Made by a program: the position numbers and the translations under genes
Source: Macrostomum hystrix
Taxonomy: Eukaryota > Platyhelminthes > Macrostomidae
Assembly (NCBI GenBank): GCA_950097015.1
Contig: CATNEN010000034.1
Span: forward strand, 1,130,501-1,194,500
Reading direction: 5' to 3'
DNA length: 64,000 nucleotides
Shown here: positions 33,246 to 45,700 of the stretch, in pieces
How the letters are laid out: every line of letters begins with the position of its first letter
Numbering within the stretch: the stretch's first letter is position 1
Notes under the pieces: model-generated
Seen by the model: only the letters and a program-made list of their open reading frames with translations
What the model was told of the DNA's origin: nothing
Database searches by the model: none

Positions 33246-34257
33246 ATTAGCGAACTTAAGGCAAGCAAAGAAATCTAAAATTAGCGACACGATTTCACAG
33301 GCAAAAACGTGGGGACGAAGGCATGGGGGCGGCAAAATGATAAATATAAAAAAGCTTCTCATCAAACAATGTCACTATAAAAAGTTTATGGGAAGACAAC
33401 GTGCGATTCAAGGGGGTTTCATCTATATACTTACGTTAATAAGCAAGTATTTAGAAGTAACAATTAAGAAACTATCAGGCAAGTGTTTCTTAACGCGCAT
33501 CGCAATCTTGATTCAAGAGTATTTTACTCCTGTACTACTACTGGGCCTTTCTATTAAGTAGTCTGGTCGGCAAAAAAAACTAGCTGTTCAGGCGCAAAAG
33601 GTGAGTCGAATAAAATCTGACGACAAAATATGAACTGAAATCTTTAGAAATTTGTAAATTAATCCAGTACAAAACTATATAAACGGGCTTATGGTATATA
33701 ATGAGCAAATCAAACGAATAGAAAATCTCAAGAGAAAACTTTTAATCAAAGGAGGCATGCAAAAATGTCCAATCGATCAACGGCATTCGGATAAACAAAC
33801 AAATCAGAGAAGCTGGGATTTTTGGGAGCTCATGAATGCAATCTAGGAAAAACACTATATGTGTAAATAGAACACAAAAAATAGAGAATAATTATGCAAA
33901 ACGTATGATACTACAACTTGAAACGATCAGTAGAGTGATGCGGGCATAATATATCAGTTATTGGTGATTTATAGTAGCGCTAACATTAGAGCTGTTATTG
34001 TACACTACGAAAAAGTTTTCTAAAAAAAGCTATATAACTTGCACAGAAATAAGTAGCATGTTAGGCGCATTTTTTCTAACGCTAAAGTGTCTTTTAAAAG
34101 TTTTAAAAAATCTAACAAACACACGGCAATTAGGTCTGATGGTGTGGGCTAGGTGTAGAAATTCAATAATTCACATTTCAGACGCGGATAGCAACCGGAT
34201 TGCGCAAAGTAGCGAATGTAAACAAGCCGGTTGCTAAGGGCTGCGAAATTCGAATAT
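33246..34257. other. 3' flank of glycogen synthase
   Basis: AT-rich; likely to include the 3' UTR of the minus-strand glycogen synthase transcript. No other gene seen. Confidence 0.35.
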
Positions 34258-37200
34258 TTAGCCAGAACGGGAAGACAGCTCGGCACGTTCGGCGTCTTCG
34301 TCAACTTCGTCCTCGTCGCTGACGCCAGCGCTGGCGGCGCTTCCAAACGAGGCGCCGCCGCCTTTTGAGCCCTTACCGCCGCCGCCGTTTTCGTCTTCGT
34401 CGTCGCTGCCCGGATTGCTGGCGTGCGGAGTGGAAGCCCGGCTGCCAATCGGGCTGGCCACAGCTGACAGGGGCCGGCTAAGGATTATAGAAGAGGGACC
34501 CTTGCCTGCACCGCCGACCTCGCGAATTGAGTCCTTGAACAGGGCCGGATGGGTGGCGGACACCGCGGCCAGGCGGGCTTTGCGATAATAGATGGCCAGA
34601 TTCTTCCAGTCCAGCAGTTCGCTAAGCCGCTCGGTGCGGTTGCGCAGGATGATGCGCTGGCGCCGGTTGAGCTGGGTGAAGTCAAACATGAACTGCGCCA
34701 GCTGCTGCACCTGAGCAATGCCAGGTTGGTTGGCGGAATGGGAGCTGAGGATACACTGTAGACTGTATGGCTGGAGACAGCTGGATGAGCAGCTGCCATA
34801 CTCGAGGTTTTTCTTATGAGCAAGATCAAGGTAATGACTAACTGAGAGTGGAATAAGGGTAATGACCAACTGAGAATGGAATAAGGGTAATGACCAACTG
34901 AGAATAGAATAAGGGTAATGACCAACTGAGAATGGAATAAGGGTAATGACCAACTGAGAATGGAATAAGGGTAATGACCAACTGAGAGTGGAATAAGGGT
35001 AATGACCAACTGAGAGTGGAATAAGGGTAATGACCAACTGAGAGTGGAATAAGGGTAATGACCAACTGAGAATGGAATAAGGGTAATGACCAACTGAGAA
35101 TGGAATAAGGGTAATGACCAACTGAGAATGGAATAAGGGTAATGACCAACTGAGAGTGGAATAAGGGTAATGACCAACTGAGAGTGGAATAAGGGTAATG
35201 ACCAACTGAGAGTGGAATAAGGGTAATGACCAACTGAGAATGGAATAAGGGTAATGACCAACTGAGATACTTAAAATTGGGGAGCAGAGCGGTAATGCTC
35301 ACTTAAGTACGTGATCTGGAATCCACGGTCAGGCCATATCAAATTAGATGCGCATACTGATCAGTGCTACAGATATAATGTAATGGTAGCCCTGAAATCT
35401 CAACACCCTTATTGCATTGTTTAACATAAATAGATGTTCCGTCTTAATGCACTAGCAGCTATTGTGTGCAAGAAAACAACAAAAAAAGATAATAATATCT
35501 CAAGTGATCCTATGCATTTGCTACACAAAGGTGTGTGACACACACTTTAATAACACCAGTTAAGATATGCATCGGAATTAATAGGGTGGAGCAGATAACA
35601 GATAATAGAAGCACAAAGCTATAGAAGCATAGGAGCAGTTCTTTGCAAGACAAAGATAAGATCGAGAGCAAGGCTTTAATAGAGAAATGGCTAGAGATAA
35701 AGAGTCGAGGAACTCTGGCGGGCCGACTTAATTGATACCCGACTCAGTGGTTGCTAGACAGAGTAAGGGAGAAAGGAAGGAACGATAAAAAATTGGTAGC
35801 CAGGTAGATTTCTACCAGGTAGGTAGAAATAAAGTCTACAGAGACGAAATCTATAACTTACGGACTCCTCTCCGGAGCGGTAGCGCCTGTCCACCACGTA
35901 GATGCCGTAGCTGGCCGGATCCTCAATGTGCTGCTCCATGAAGCAGCCGAAGCCGCTCAGATTAGTCGACACTGACGGTATGCCCAGCACTGTGCACTCG
36001 GCCGGAGTGTAGCCCCACGGCTCGTAGTAGGAGGGGAACACGCCAAGGTGGCAGCCGCGCACAAACTCTTCGTAGTCCATCGGCAGCAGCGGATTGCTGC
36101 TATTGAGAAACTCCGGATGGAAGACAACTTTCACCCGGTCTGAACGATTGTTAAACAGCTGGCAGCGGCGCAGGTCGGACAGCACGGGGTCTTTGTCGTC
36201 GTCCATGACATTGTGCGTGCATATTGGCGGCAGCTGGGTTCGGTTTGTGCCATAGACGCAGCGCTTCAGCTGGACAATGTCCTCTTGGCGCAGGACTTCC
36301 TTGCCTTCGGGTATGCGGCCCTGCAAGCCAAGGATTAGCAAGCAAGCGGAGTTAGCTTGAAAGATAACAGCCATTAATGACAATAAACAGGAGGGCGGGT
36401 GAGCCCGCGAGTACGGGTGGGTTTAGCGGATGTAATAGGGTGGGTTTCGCGGATGAGATGAGTGGGTTTCGCGGATGAGATAAGTGGGTTTAGCGGATGA
36501 GATGAGTGGGTTTAGCGGATGAGATGGAGTGGGTTTCGCGGATGAGATGGAGTGGGTTTAGCGGATGAGATGGGGTGGGTTTAGCGGACGAGATGGAGTG
36601 GGTTTAGCGGATGAGATATGTGGGTTTCGCGGATGAGATGAGTGGGTTTAGCGGATGAGATGGAGTGGGTTTCGCGGATGAGATGGAGTGGGTTTAGCGG
36701 ATGAGATGGGGTGGGTTTAGCGGACGAGATGGAGTGGGTTTAGCGGATGAGATATGAGGGTTTCGCGGATGAGATGAGTGGGTTTCGCGGATGAGATGAG
36801 TGGGTTTAGCGGATGAGATGAGTGGGTTTAGCGGATGAGATGGAGTGGGTTTAGCGGATGAGATATGTGGGTTTCGCGGATGAGATGAGTGGGTTTAGCG
36901 GATGAGATGGGGTGATTTTAGCGGATGAGATGGGGTGATTTTAGCGGATGAGATGGGGTGATTTTAGCGGATGAGATGGGGTGATTTTAGCGGATGAGAT
37001 GGGTGGGTTTAGCGGATGAGATGAGTGGGTTTAGCGGATGAAAGCACCAACTTACCTGCAGGCACAGCTCAAACATTCTGTTTCCAATGTCCTGCTCAAT
37101 CTGTTTGCAGGTGTCCCGCATGCCCTTCACAATGGCCTGACCGCGAAATGATTCAACATTGAACGAAGCAGTGCGAGCCGGAAAGATCAGAAACGCGACC

Positions 37201-38086
37201 ACAGTGACGGCGCTATTGATCTCCTTCAAGTAGAAATTGAGGCGGGCCAGGGCCTCGATAAACACATCGGCTCCCTTATTGGAGTACTCGTACCGGCCAG
37301 CGATGAAGAAGTACAGCACCTTGTCCATGTCGAAGTCGTAGTGGCCGTGAAAGTGGCCCTGGATGAATCGGTTAATCTTGTCCTTGGCCATAGCGTGCCG
37401 GTTCTGAGGAATTTTTTTTAATGGGACATTGACAGTTACCTGATGCTCCACATAAAAATAGAATGTCACCTAGTGATGCCGTAGCATATTGGTAGTTTCT
37501 TGATCCTTCATGGAGACATTGATAGTTCCCTGATGCTTCAGTGGGATACTGACAGTTTGTTTCCCTGATGCTTCAGTGGGATACTGACAGTTTTTTCCCC
37601 TGATGCTTCAGTGGGATACTGACAGTTTGTTTCCCTGATGCTTCAGTGGGATACTGACAGTTTGTTTCCCTGATGCTTCAGTGGGATACTGACCGTTTTT
37701 TCCCCTGATGCTTCAGTGGGATACTGACAGTTTGTTTCCCTGATGCTTCAGTGGGATACTAACAGTTTGTTTCCCTGATGCTTCAGTGGGATACTGACAG
37801 TTTGTTTCCCTGATGCTTCAGTGGGATACTGACAGTTTTTCCCCTGATGCTTCAGTGGGATACTGACAGTTTGTTTCCCTGATGCTTCAGTGGGATACTG
37901 ACCGTTTTTTCCCCTGATGCTTCAGTGGGATACTGACAGTTTGTTTCCCTGATGCTTCAGTGGGATACTGACAGTTTGTTTCCCTGATGCTTCAGTGGGA
38001 TACTGACAGATTCTTTCCATGATCTTAAATATCGATAGCTCCCCGATTCCATAGTAAGATACATAGCTAGATAAGAGCAATTAGAA

Positions 38087-38138
<52 letters not shown>

Positions 38139-41100
38139 GAAACTCGTGCAGGGCGGCAAACTTGACCACGTTTAGTCCGTTGGGTGTGATGACGTCAGGC
38201 GAGCGTTTCAACAAGAACTGGCTCTCCAGGCCGGTGATGTCGGACACGGTGGTAAACACGTGGCTGCAGTGTACGGCAGCTCTCTCGATGCAATACCTGT
38301 GATAGATGTTGCGATCGCCGGCCTCCTTATCGATGTCGAATTTGTCCAGATTATTGTAGAAATCGACATGGCCGGCGCACAGGTAGCGGCCCAGCAGGGT
38401 GGCGTGAGTGGTGAAGACCGTAGAGATTTGCAGCCGGCGACACCTGCTCAGGATCAGGCCGACTCCGGTGAGCCATTCGTGAAAGTGGGCGGTCACGGGC
38501 ACAGCGGAAGGATCATCGCCCAGGTTAGTTAGCTGGCTGCGAAATTCGCCAAGGAACCAGGCGACTAGGGCGCCGAAAATGGTGGCGTCGTTTGACTCGC
38601 GGTCGTGATAGGGGATTCCGATGTGAGCCTGCGGTGGCGATTTGCGAGATGATTTGGGTCAGTCTAAGTGGGTCAACAAATGAGATGATTTGGGTCAGTC
38701 TAAGTGGGTCAACAAATGAGATGATTTGGGTCAGTCTAAGTGGGTCAACAAATGAGATGATTTGGGTCAGTCTAAGGGGGTCAACAAATGAGATGATGTG
38801 GGTCAGTCTAAGTGGGTCAACAAATGAGATGATTTGGGTCAGTCTAAGTGGGTCAACAAATGAGATGATTTGGGTCAGTCTAAGTGGGTCAACAAATGAG
38901 ATGATGTGGGTCAGTCTAAGTGGGTCAACAAATGAGATGATTTGGGTCAGTCTAAGTGGGTCAACAAATGAGATGATGTGGGTCAGTCTAAGTGGGTCAA
39001 CAAATGAGATGATTTGGGTCAGTCTAAGGGGGTCAAAAAATGAGATGATTTGGGTCAGTCTAAGGGGGTCAACAAATGAGATGATGTGGGTCAGTCTAAG
39101 TGGGTCAACAAATGAGATGATTTGGGTCAGTCTATGTGGGTCAACAAATGAGATGATTTGGGTCAGTCTAAGTGGGTCAACAAATGAGATGATTTGGGTC
39201 AGTCAATTGGGTAAAAAATAAGGTGACTTAGGAGGGTTAAGAAATCAGATGACTTGAGTCAGTCTAGTAAGTCTGTATTTCTCTAGGGTATGGGTTAAGC
39301 TATGAGCCAATCTGACAGTTTATTAAGCAAAAAAACTCGGTGGCATTGGCACATTTTGGTTGTTATTACTAATTGCAATAATGTGTAATAATAACTTTAC
39401 AAAAAAATCATGAGTCGAATGAGCCAACCTTCTCCCAGAGTTCATGCTTGAACTCGTCCAGCCGGTGAGCGCTGGTGCCAATGTCGAATAGCACCACGTT
39501 GGGATAGCCCTCGATTAGCCAACGGCCGGTGACCACTTTGCAGCCAGCAGCACGCATAGCTTGAACAGTTCGCTGAAGTGCCTCATTGCTGGGCTCGCCA
39601 TATTCAAGCTCGGTGCGGCAGCAGTGCTCATTGTAGGGACCCAGCAGTACATAGTGGTCTTTTAGTTCGTCAACAGACACTCCAGCTTTAGTGCGGATCA
39701 CAGTGTAGATGCCACCGACTGACAATTAAAAGGGAATTTGTGTTGCATTTGCTTTAACTACATATTAGAATATATAAACAGTGTCACATTAAAATATTGT
39801 CAAGTTAAAAAAGGAGTTTCAAACTTTCCATGAATTAACAATGGATTCATGTTCCATGAACTAAAAACTATCAGAACTTGTGTCAAAACTAGCAGGTATA
39901 ATAGTGGTAGTAGTGACCAGTCATTACTAACCTCCTATCAGTAGCAGTGTCATAGCAAACAATTCAACTTTATTTATACATTTATAAATTACATTACCCT
40001 ATTAGAGTTTATATAGATGGCAACCACTATGCTCAAGGAAAACTTATTGAGTATATCAATATATCTCCTTGTGCCCCAGGAATCAAGGTTTGCCTGCATA
40101 TCTGTATGCTTGATAGGATATCTATATGTTTTTGGACTTGTTTAGGAAAGACTACATAAGACAACTCTGTTTGCACTACTGATGCTGATATATCAGTATA
40201 TATATGTTTGCACTACTGATACTGATATAAAAGTAAAGTTTATGAAATTATTTGAAAGACAACATTTTTGCTCACTAAAATAAAATCATGTTTTGCACAG
40301 CATTAGTTTCTATAACTTAGTACATGTTCACATTTGCTAAACACAAGTCATGAAAAGTTTATATATTTTATAAATTATTCTGAAGTGTTGACAGAACAAG
40401 AACACACAACTCAAAAAGCTGCCTAGCAACTGGAAAAGACTGGCTTCTCTATCCCTTGGATGCCGATTTCCTTGGTAACACGCCACAAAGTGTTTGTTTG
40501 TCCCACCTTCTGCCAACAACTCTGTACTTTGCAGTGCTTAAATATAATGGAAATAACTGCCAGGTCACTACTTACACTCTTTCTCTCCCACTCAACCTGC
40601 AAGCAAGGCCAGGCCAGGTCTTGTGTCTTTTTTGTGCTACCTATAATCTATATATAAATATGTTTGTCTCATAAAAATAACTCTTATAATTACATACACA
40701 AAAGTAAGAAAGAAATTAATAACATTACAGTTGGCATAAAACAATAAATATAAATTATCATGTTTTAATTATAACATAGGGCCTTCAAAGCTATATGATT
40801 TTTGTGTGTTTGCTTGCAAACTTTGTAAAAATCTTCCTTTTTCCTTGATAAGTTTTGTTAATTCTTTGTAATGCCAGAAGTAAAAAACGCAATGAAAAAC
40901 ATATAAAGAGATATCAAATTGTTTTAGTTTAGGCCTATTGTATCCACTAGTGGAAACAAAGGGGAATAAATCCTAAACCAAATCCTAGATAGCAATACCA
41001 ATACCCTAGATTTAGGGACTTCTTGAACTTTTACCCTACTTTCCCAATTGCCTTCTCCATTCGAGCTTCACCCACTCTCTTTTAGTTGGTCATAGACCCA

Positions 41101-41373
41101 TTTTACAATATATGAGAAGTTTGTCATTTTACTACTAGCATTTAAAACTTTACCTGCATTTTACTTTTGCCATAGCTACACAAAAAGCCAATAAAAAATT
41201 AACTTACCTTTGTTTACAACCTCCCATGCGATTTCAAAAACCCACCGCTTTTGATAGTTCTTCAATGCATCGTTTCCTTCTAAATAAAATAGTTCAAATT
41301 CAGTGTCGTTATCCCCTGTAAGACGAAACATAGAGGACCTTCTTTTCATTCCAAAGCCTGAGCTCAATGCCAT
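34258..41373 (-). CDS. GYS: Glycogen synthase (glycosyltransferase family 3)
   Basis: Exons: 41373-41208, 39718-39429, 38628-38137, 37403-37056, 36320-35862 and 34710-34258. Phases agree and give 735 residues, close to human GYS1 (737). The enzyme transfers glucose from UDP-glucose to glycogen in the cytosol. Visible landmarks: KVGGIYTV near residue 55 (sugar-nucleotide pocket); HFHEWL and [15 protein letters not shown]; the catalytic E-x7-E pair at E532/E540 ([11 protein letters not shown]); and the glucose-6-phosphate-sensing Arg cluster [11 protein letters not shown] (600-610). N-terminal MKRRSS (S13/S14) resembles the site 2/2a region. The C-tail has Ser/Thr at 667, 671, 675, 679, 683 and 687, a 4-residue ladder fitting GSK3, ending in an acidic CK2-like SDDEDE. 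The exon 3 donor lies inside a (GT)n tract. The start is the only ATG before the conserved FEIAWEV. Confidence 0.96.
34830..35268 (-). repeat. 28-bp minisatellite, glycogen synthase intron 5
   Basis: About 15 copies of GTAATGACCAACTGAGAATG plus GAATAAGG (plus strand). On the coding strand each unit carries TTCTCAG or CTCTCAG, an acceptor-like word. Periodic frames over it fuse by chance with real exon 6 sequence and should not be used as protein. Confidence 0.92.
36410..37040 (-). repeat. 21-23-bp minisatellite, glycogen synthase intron 4
   Basis: About 28 copies of GTGGGTTTAGCGGATGAGAT plus GA or GGA (plus strand). On the coding strand each unit contains CGCTAAAC, a branch-point look-alike. 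The array starts about 16 bases after the donor of exon 37403-37056. Confidence 0.92.
37497..38015 (-). repeat. 35-bp minisatellite, glycogen synthase intron 3
   Basis: About 15 copies of CAGTTTGTTTCCCTGATGCT plus TCAGTGGGATACTGA (plus strand), some with TTTTTTCC in place of TTGTTTCC. Confidence 0.92.
38091..38136 (-). repeat. (AC)23 microsatellite forming the exon 3 donor of glycogen synthase
   Basis: The coding strand reads TTTCAG then GTGTGTGTGT, so the 5' splice site of exon 38628-38137 is the first GT of a 46-base GT run. The exon edge is fixed by conserved protein sequence (LHEFQ) and by phase. Confidence 0.93.
38640..39215 (-). repeat. 36-bp minisatellite, glycogen synthase intron 2
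   Basis: About 16 copies of GATGATTTGGGTCAGTCTAA plus GTGGGTCAACAAATGA (plus strand). The array stops about 12 bases before the acceptor of exon 38628-38137. The 12-codon period produces a false 209-codon frame. Confidence 0.92.
39719..41207 (-). other. Glycogen synthase intron 1, repeat-free
   Basis: A 1.5-kb AT-rich intron between the first two coding exons, without any tandem array or recognisable element. It is the exception among the long introns here. Confidence 0.6.
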
Positions 41374-42739
41374 TATTGTGACGATTAGCTAAGAAATACA
41401 ATGCTATCTGAATGATATATAGAAGCTATCTTAATCAATACAATCAATACGAGCTATCTTAGACAACTTTTTATGTTTTCTTTGAAAAAAACAACGTTAC
41501 TTGACTTCCAACACTCTAATGTATATTCCTGGTGTGTATGTGCATGCATGCGAAGGGTAAAAATATAATATATCAGAATTTAAAATTGTAGGAAAAAACA
41601 TTCATTAAATTAAAAAGTGTTTGTCCTTTTTTCAATTATCTTTTTTGTTGCTCAAGAGATCCATAATTTTCAAGTAACGTCTCTTTTCCGATATACAGAA
41701 TGAGCAATTTTTCTTATAAAAACCTAAAATACTCGTTTTCTTTTTATTAATAAGTGACTCCTGAAGCCTTCCGTGTTTTAGATCTTGACTACATTTTCAA
41801 GTTACAAATGCTAGGTTACAACATAGCTAAATAAGTTTTCATCGTTTCATTTAGTCTACATTCAACACTTGAAACTACGAGTACAAAGATGACTCTTTGA
41901 AACTACATGTTATTAAAAAAAGCTTTACAAAATCATAAGACTACACAGTACTATCGCTTTTCAATTAGAATCAATTGTAAAATATATAAGCACACTTTGT
42001 GCGGCTAAATTAAATGAAACTTGTATCCTATATTTAAAGATGAATAATTATTCTTTGTACTCTTAGGCCGTAACGCTAACTTAAGAATGGGTTTCAATAA
42101 AAATGCGAAAAATATTTGAGCAAAGTATTAAGTTGGATTTAAACTATAAGATAATGAACTTGCTCCTGCAAGATAATACAATTAAAAAAATAAAATTTTG
42201 TTGGCGAAAGCATCTTAAGGATTCTATTCAAATACAAATAATTCAATGCACAACAGCTTGAGTACACAAGAAAAAGAGGTAAAAGACAAAAATAAAGCAT
42301 TGCAATAAGACAGCAAATAAAAAGTATACACAACAAGCAATAATCCTGCATTAGGAAAGTACATTGCTTGTTTAGATTCGAGTAAATTTAGTGAAATGGA
42401 ATACGCAGATATATAGGGACTATGCCTTACAAAATAAAAGCTATACAAATCGTGTGTAAAGGCAATTTAAGTTACTGTGAAATGAAAGAAAACAGTAAAG
42501 ACAAAACTAAGAGAAAACTGAAAAGCACCTTATTAAAAAAAGTGATCTTACACTTTGCTAAAACTAAAAACTACAAAAGACCGAATTGTATTCATTTAAA
42601 TGCTGCTGCACATTAAAGTGCAAAACTTCAAACTCGCCTAGAGGGTATTGTAAGTACATGCGCCAATGTAGAAACGCCTAAAAAGGATGAGGAAGCAATT
42701 AGGTAAGTTCCAATTTGACCAATTTGCCATCAGAGTTCA
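41374..42739. other. Spacer between two minus-strand genes
   Basis: AT-rich; should contain the glycogen synthase promoter and 5' UTR and the 3' UTR of the next gene. TTTCTTAG just upstream of the glycogen synthase ATG could be a 5' UTR or spliced-leader acceptor. No other gene seen. Confidence 0.35.
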
Positions 42740-45700
42740 TCAGGCAGCGGAATTCGGCGACTTAAGCGACGCCTGCAGGCGCCGAATTTGATTGTCGATG
42801 CGGGCTAGACCCAGACGAAATTCTCGATCGTCGCTATCTTCGCCACCGACAGTTTCGTTGCCATTGGCAACCGTATTTGGGGCAGATTTCTTAACCAGCG
42901 GCTGCTTCTCGACGTCAAGCGTTGGGGGCGAAGGCTGAACAGTTCGGTTGTCGCTTTGCTGTCGCTGCTGCAGTCCAGCCTGCAGTGGCGTCCAAGCCAT
43001 CTTTGTCATGGAGCCTCCGGAGGCTGGTACGGTTTCGGCTGGCTTGATAGTGGCAACAAATTTCGCTGCGGCAGTGACGGATGCAGCGGCGCAAGAGCAG
43101 ACGTCGATAGAGACGTCGCAGTCTGTATCATCGTCAGCTTGTTCGCTGTCCGTCGTGTCGACTATATCGCTATCCTCAGTATCGTCGACTCTGACTTCGG
43201 CAGCTGCGGCTGCTGCCGCTGCAGCGGCACTTTTATAATTGCCGTGATCCCGAAAAGACTCACTGGAGGCTCTGGCGATGTAGCCCAGGCTGCGGTTGAT
43301 GCGCCTGCAGGTGCAGTTGTGGGTACTACAACTAAATTCTCACATAGCACTTAGTTGTCTTTGCCTAGAAGACAAAAAGACCACAGCAAGAAAGGAACAA
43401 AGAAGTCCGTCCCGAATGATCAATTAGACAGTTCTCATAGACCACTGACGGTCCTGAAGAACCAAGGAAGATTACTGTTCTGAAGGACCAACAAGACAGT
43501 CTTGAAGAACAAAAGAAGACGGTTCCGAAGGACCAAAGAAGACGGTTCCGAAGGAACGAAGAAGACGGTTCTGAAGGAACAAAAGAATGCGGTAAAATAG
43601 ACGGTCCTAAAGGACAAAATAGAAAGGCTTTGGGTGACCAAAGAAGACAGCACTGAGGGATCTAGGAGGACGAAGGTAAGGCCATCAAGAACCGAAGAAA
43701 TGAGGACAGAATAAAACCAGTGAAATCCACCAGTATCTTGTCTAGCTCACCGCATTTTCTCCTGGCAGGAAAGCAGCTGGCAGTCGCGCTCGCCCAGGGC
43801 GGACGCCAATCGGCGGGTCTCCTTTTCGAGAGCCTCAACTCGCGCCTCGGCGCCGACGCGCGCCTCTCTCTCCCGGTCGGCTTCGGCACGCAGTCGGGCC
43901 TCACGACGAAGAGCGTCGTGTCGCAGCCGCATAAGCTCGTTCTCCCTGGAGCACAGCTCGGCTAGGCGAGCCTCCGCCTCGGCTCGGCTGCGCTGCAGGG
44001 CAGCCTCCGTTGAGGCTAGGCGGACCAGCAGCTCCTGGGAGGACTGGCAGTCTCCAGCGGTACACTGAACAGTTGGAGCTTGTCCTACATCTTCTTTGAC
44101 GACTGGCGGCGGATGCTGCTGCTGCGGACGGTGACGCGCTTTCACTGGCTTGCCGTGTCGACAGACAGACTGTCGATGGTGTTGCTGCTGTTTCTGATGA
44201 TCGCGATCCGTATCGCGAACTGGTCGCTCAGAGCCGGTGGGCATGATCGGAAGACTAGCAGCAAGCGGCTCCGACGGCTGCTGCTGTTGGTTAGCAACGG
44301 TTGTTAACGGCAACGTAGGTTCCGGACGAAGAGTCTGGGCAAACTGATGCTGCTGTTGGCTAGCAACGGTTGCTAACGGCAACGTAGGTTCCGGACGAAG
44401 AGTCTGGGCAAACTGACGCTGCTGTTGGCTAGCAACGGTTGCTAACGGCAACGTAGGTTCCGGACGAAGAGTCTGGGCAAACTGATGCTGCTGTTGGCTA
44501 GCAACGGTTGCTAACGGCAACGTAGGTTCCGGACGAAGAGTCTGGGCAAACTGATGCTGCTGTTGGTTAGCAACGGCTGCTAAGGTCGCATTAGACTCGG
44601 GGTAAAAAGTTTGAGCGAATTGGCGACGCTGCTGCTGTTGGTGCTGATTGTCAACTGTTGTGGATGTGGCTGTCGACTCCAATTGAAATGTCGCCTGGCC
44701 AGACTTTATTGACTGATGCTGGTTAGCAACAGTTGCTAGGGCCGCAGAGGAATGGGGGCGGGTGAGTGTCTGAGCCAACAGCTGATTCTGACTCCGGTGA
44801 TTAGCAACGGTGTCCAAGGGTGCATTAGACCCAGGATGAAGGGTCTGTCTAAACTCGCTATACTGCTGCTGCTGCTTCGGAGGAGGCTGCGACTTGTGCC
44901 TGGTAGTTTGAGCAGTGCGCGAATTGGTTGTCTTACTAGCCGAGCCTGCAAAAAGAGATTTAAAAAGTACGAACTCAGAATAGAGAAAAAAGAAGAAGTC
45001 ACGCAATACAAATCACGTGCTAACGGGCTAATGAGGTAACTATAGGATAAAAGTTTGTCTCTTATGCTAAAAATTTATAGAAAAACTTTTTGAATTGAAA
45101 CCGAAAGCGCATCAACAGGTAACAATAAAACAATGCTTAGTATGTTCACCTACTTGTCTTACTCATCTGCTTGTAACTTGGCAAACTGTAAGCTTCAATA
45201 AGGAGAAGTTGAAATAATATTAATTGTGATAATATTGCGCTTTAATAGAACAAAACTCCGCGTTACCTAATAGAAAACAGGCTATACTTAAACTTACCGG
45301 ATTCCTCAGTGCCAGACTTGGCAGTCAGTGTGCTCTGATCCTTCAGTTCGTCCAACAGTTCCTGGTCTTCCTCACCGGCTGTATCAGAATTCAAAGAGAA
45401 AATTGTGAGCTTTAAGTAAAGAAATTCGAAACATTTAAATAGAACGGTAAGAAGTTCTATTGTTTACGTAAGTATATAAAGCAATTTGAACAGATCAGAT
45501 AATAAAACTGTTTTTTAGAATGCTCTTCTTTAGTTAAGCAAAGCGAGAACTTTATGACGGCTTTTATGATGGATTCTCGCAGAACTGAAAGTGACAAAAA
45601 CTAGGCAATCAGATTTGAAACCAGCTAGGGTCTGCTTACAAGCTTCATTTGATTTGACAGAGATTTATATGAAGACATATTTGATGTGCAGTTGTTTAAA

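Noticed and set aside
34485-35261. A fusion protein joining repeats to the glycogen synthase C-terminus
   Set aside because: The frame simply reads from the intron 5 minisatellite into exon 6; the AG acceptor at 34711-34712 and conserved protein mark the true exon start.
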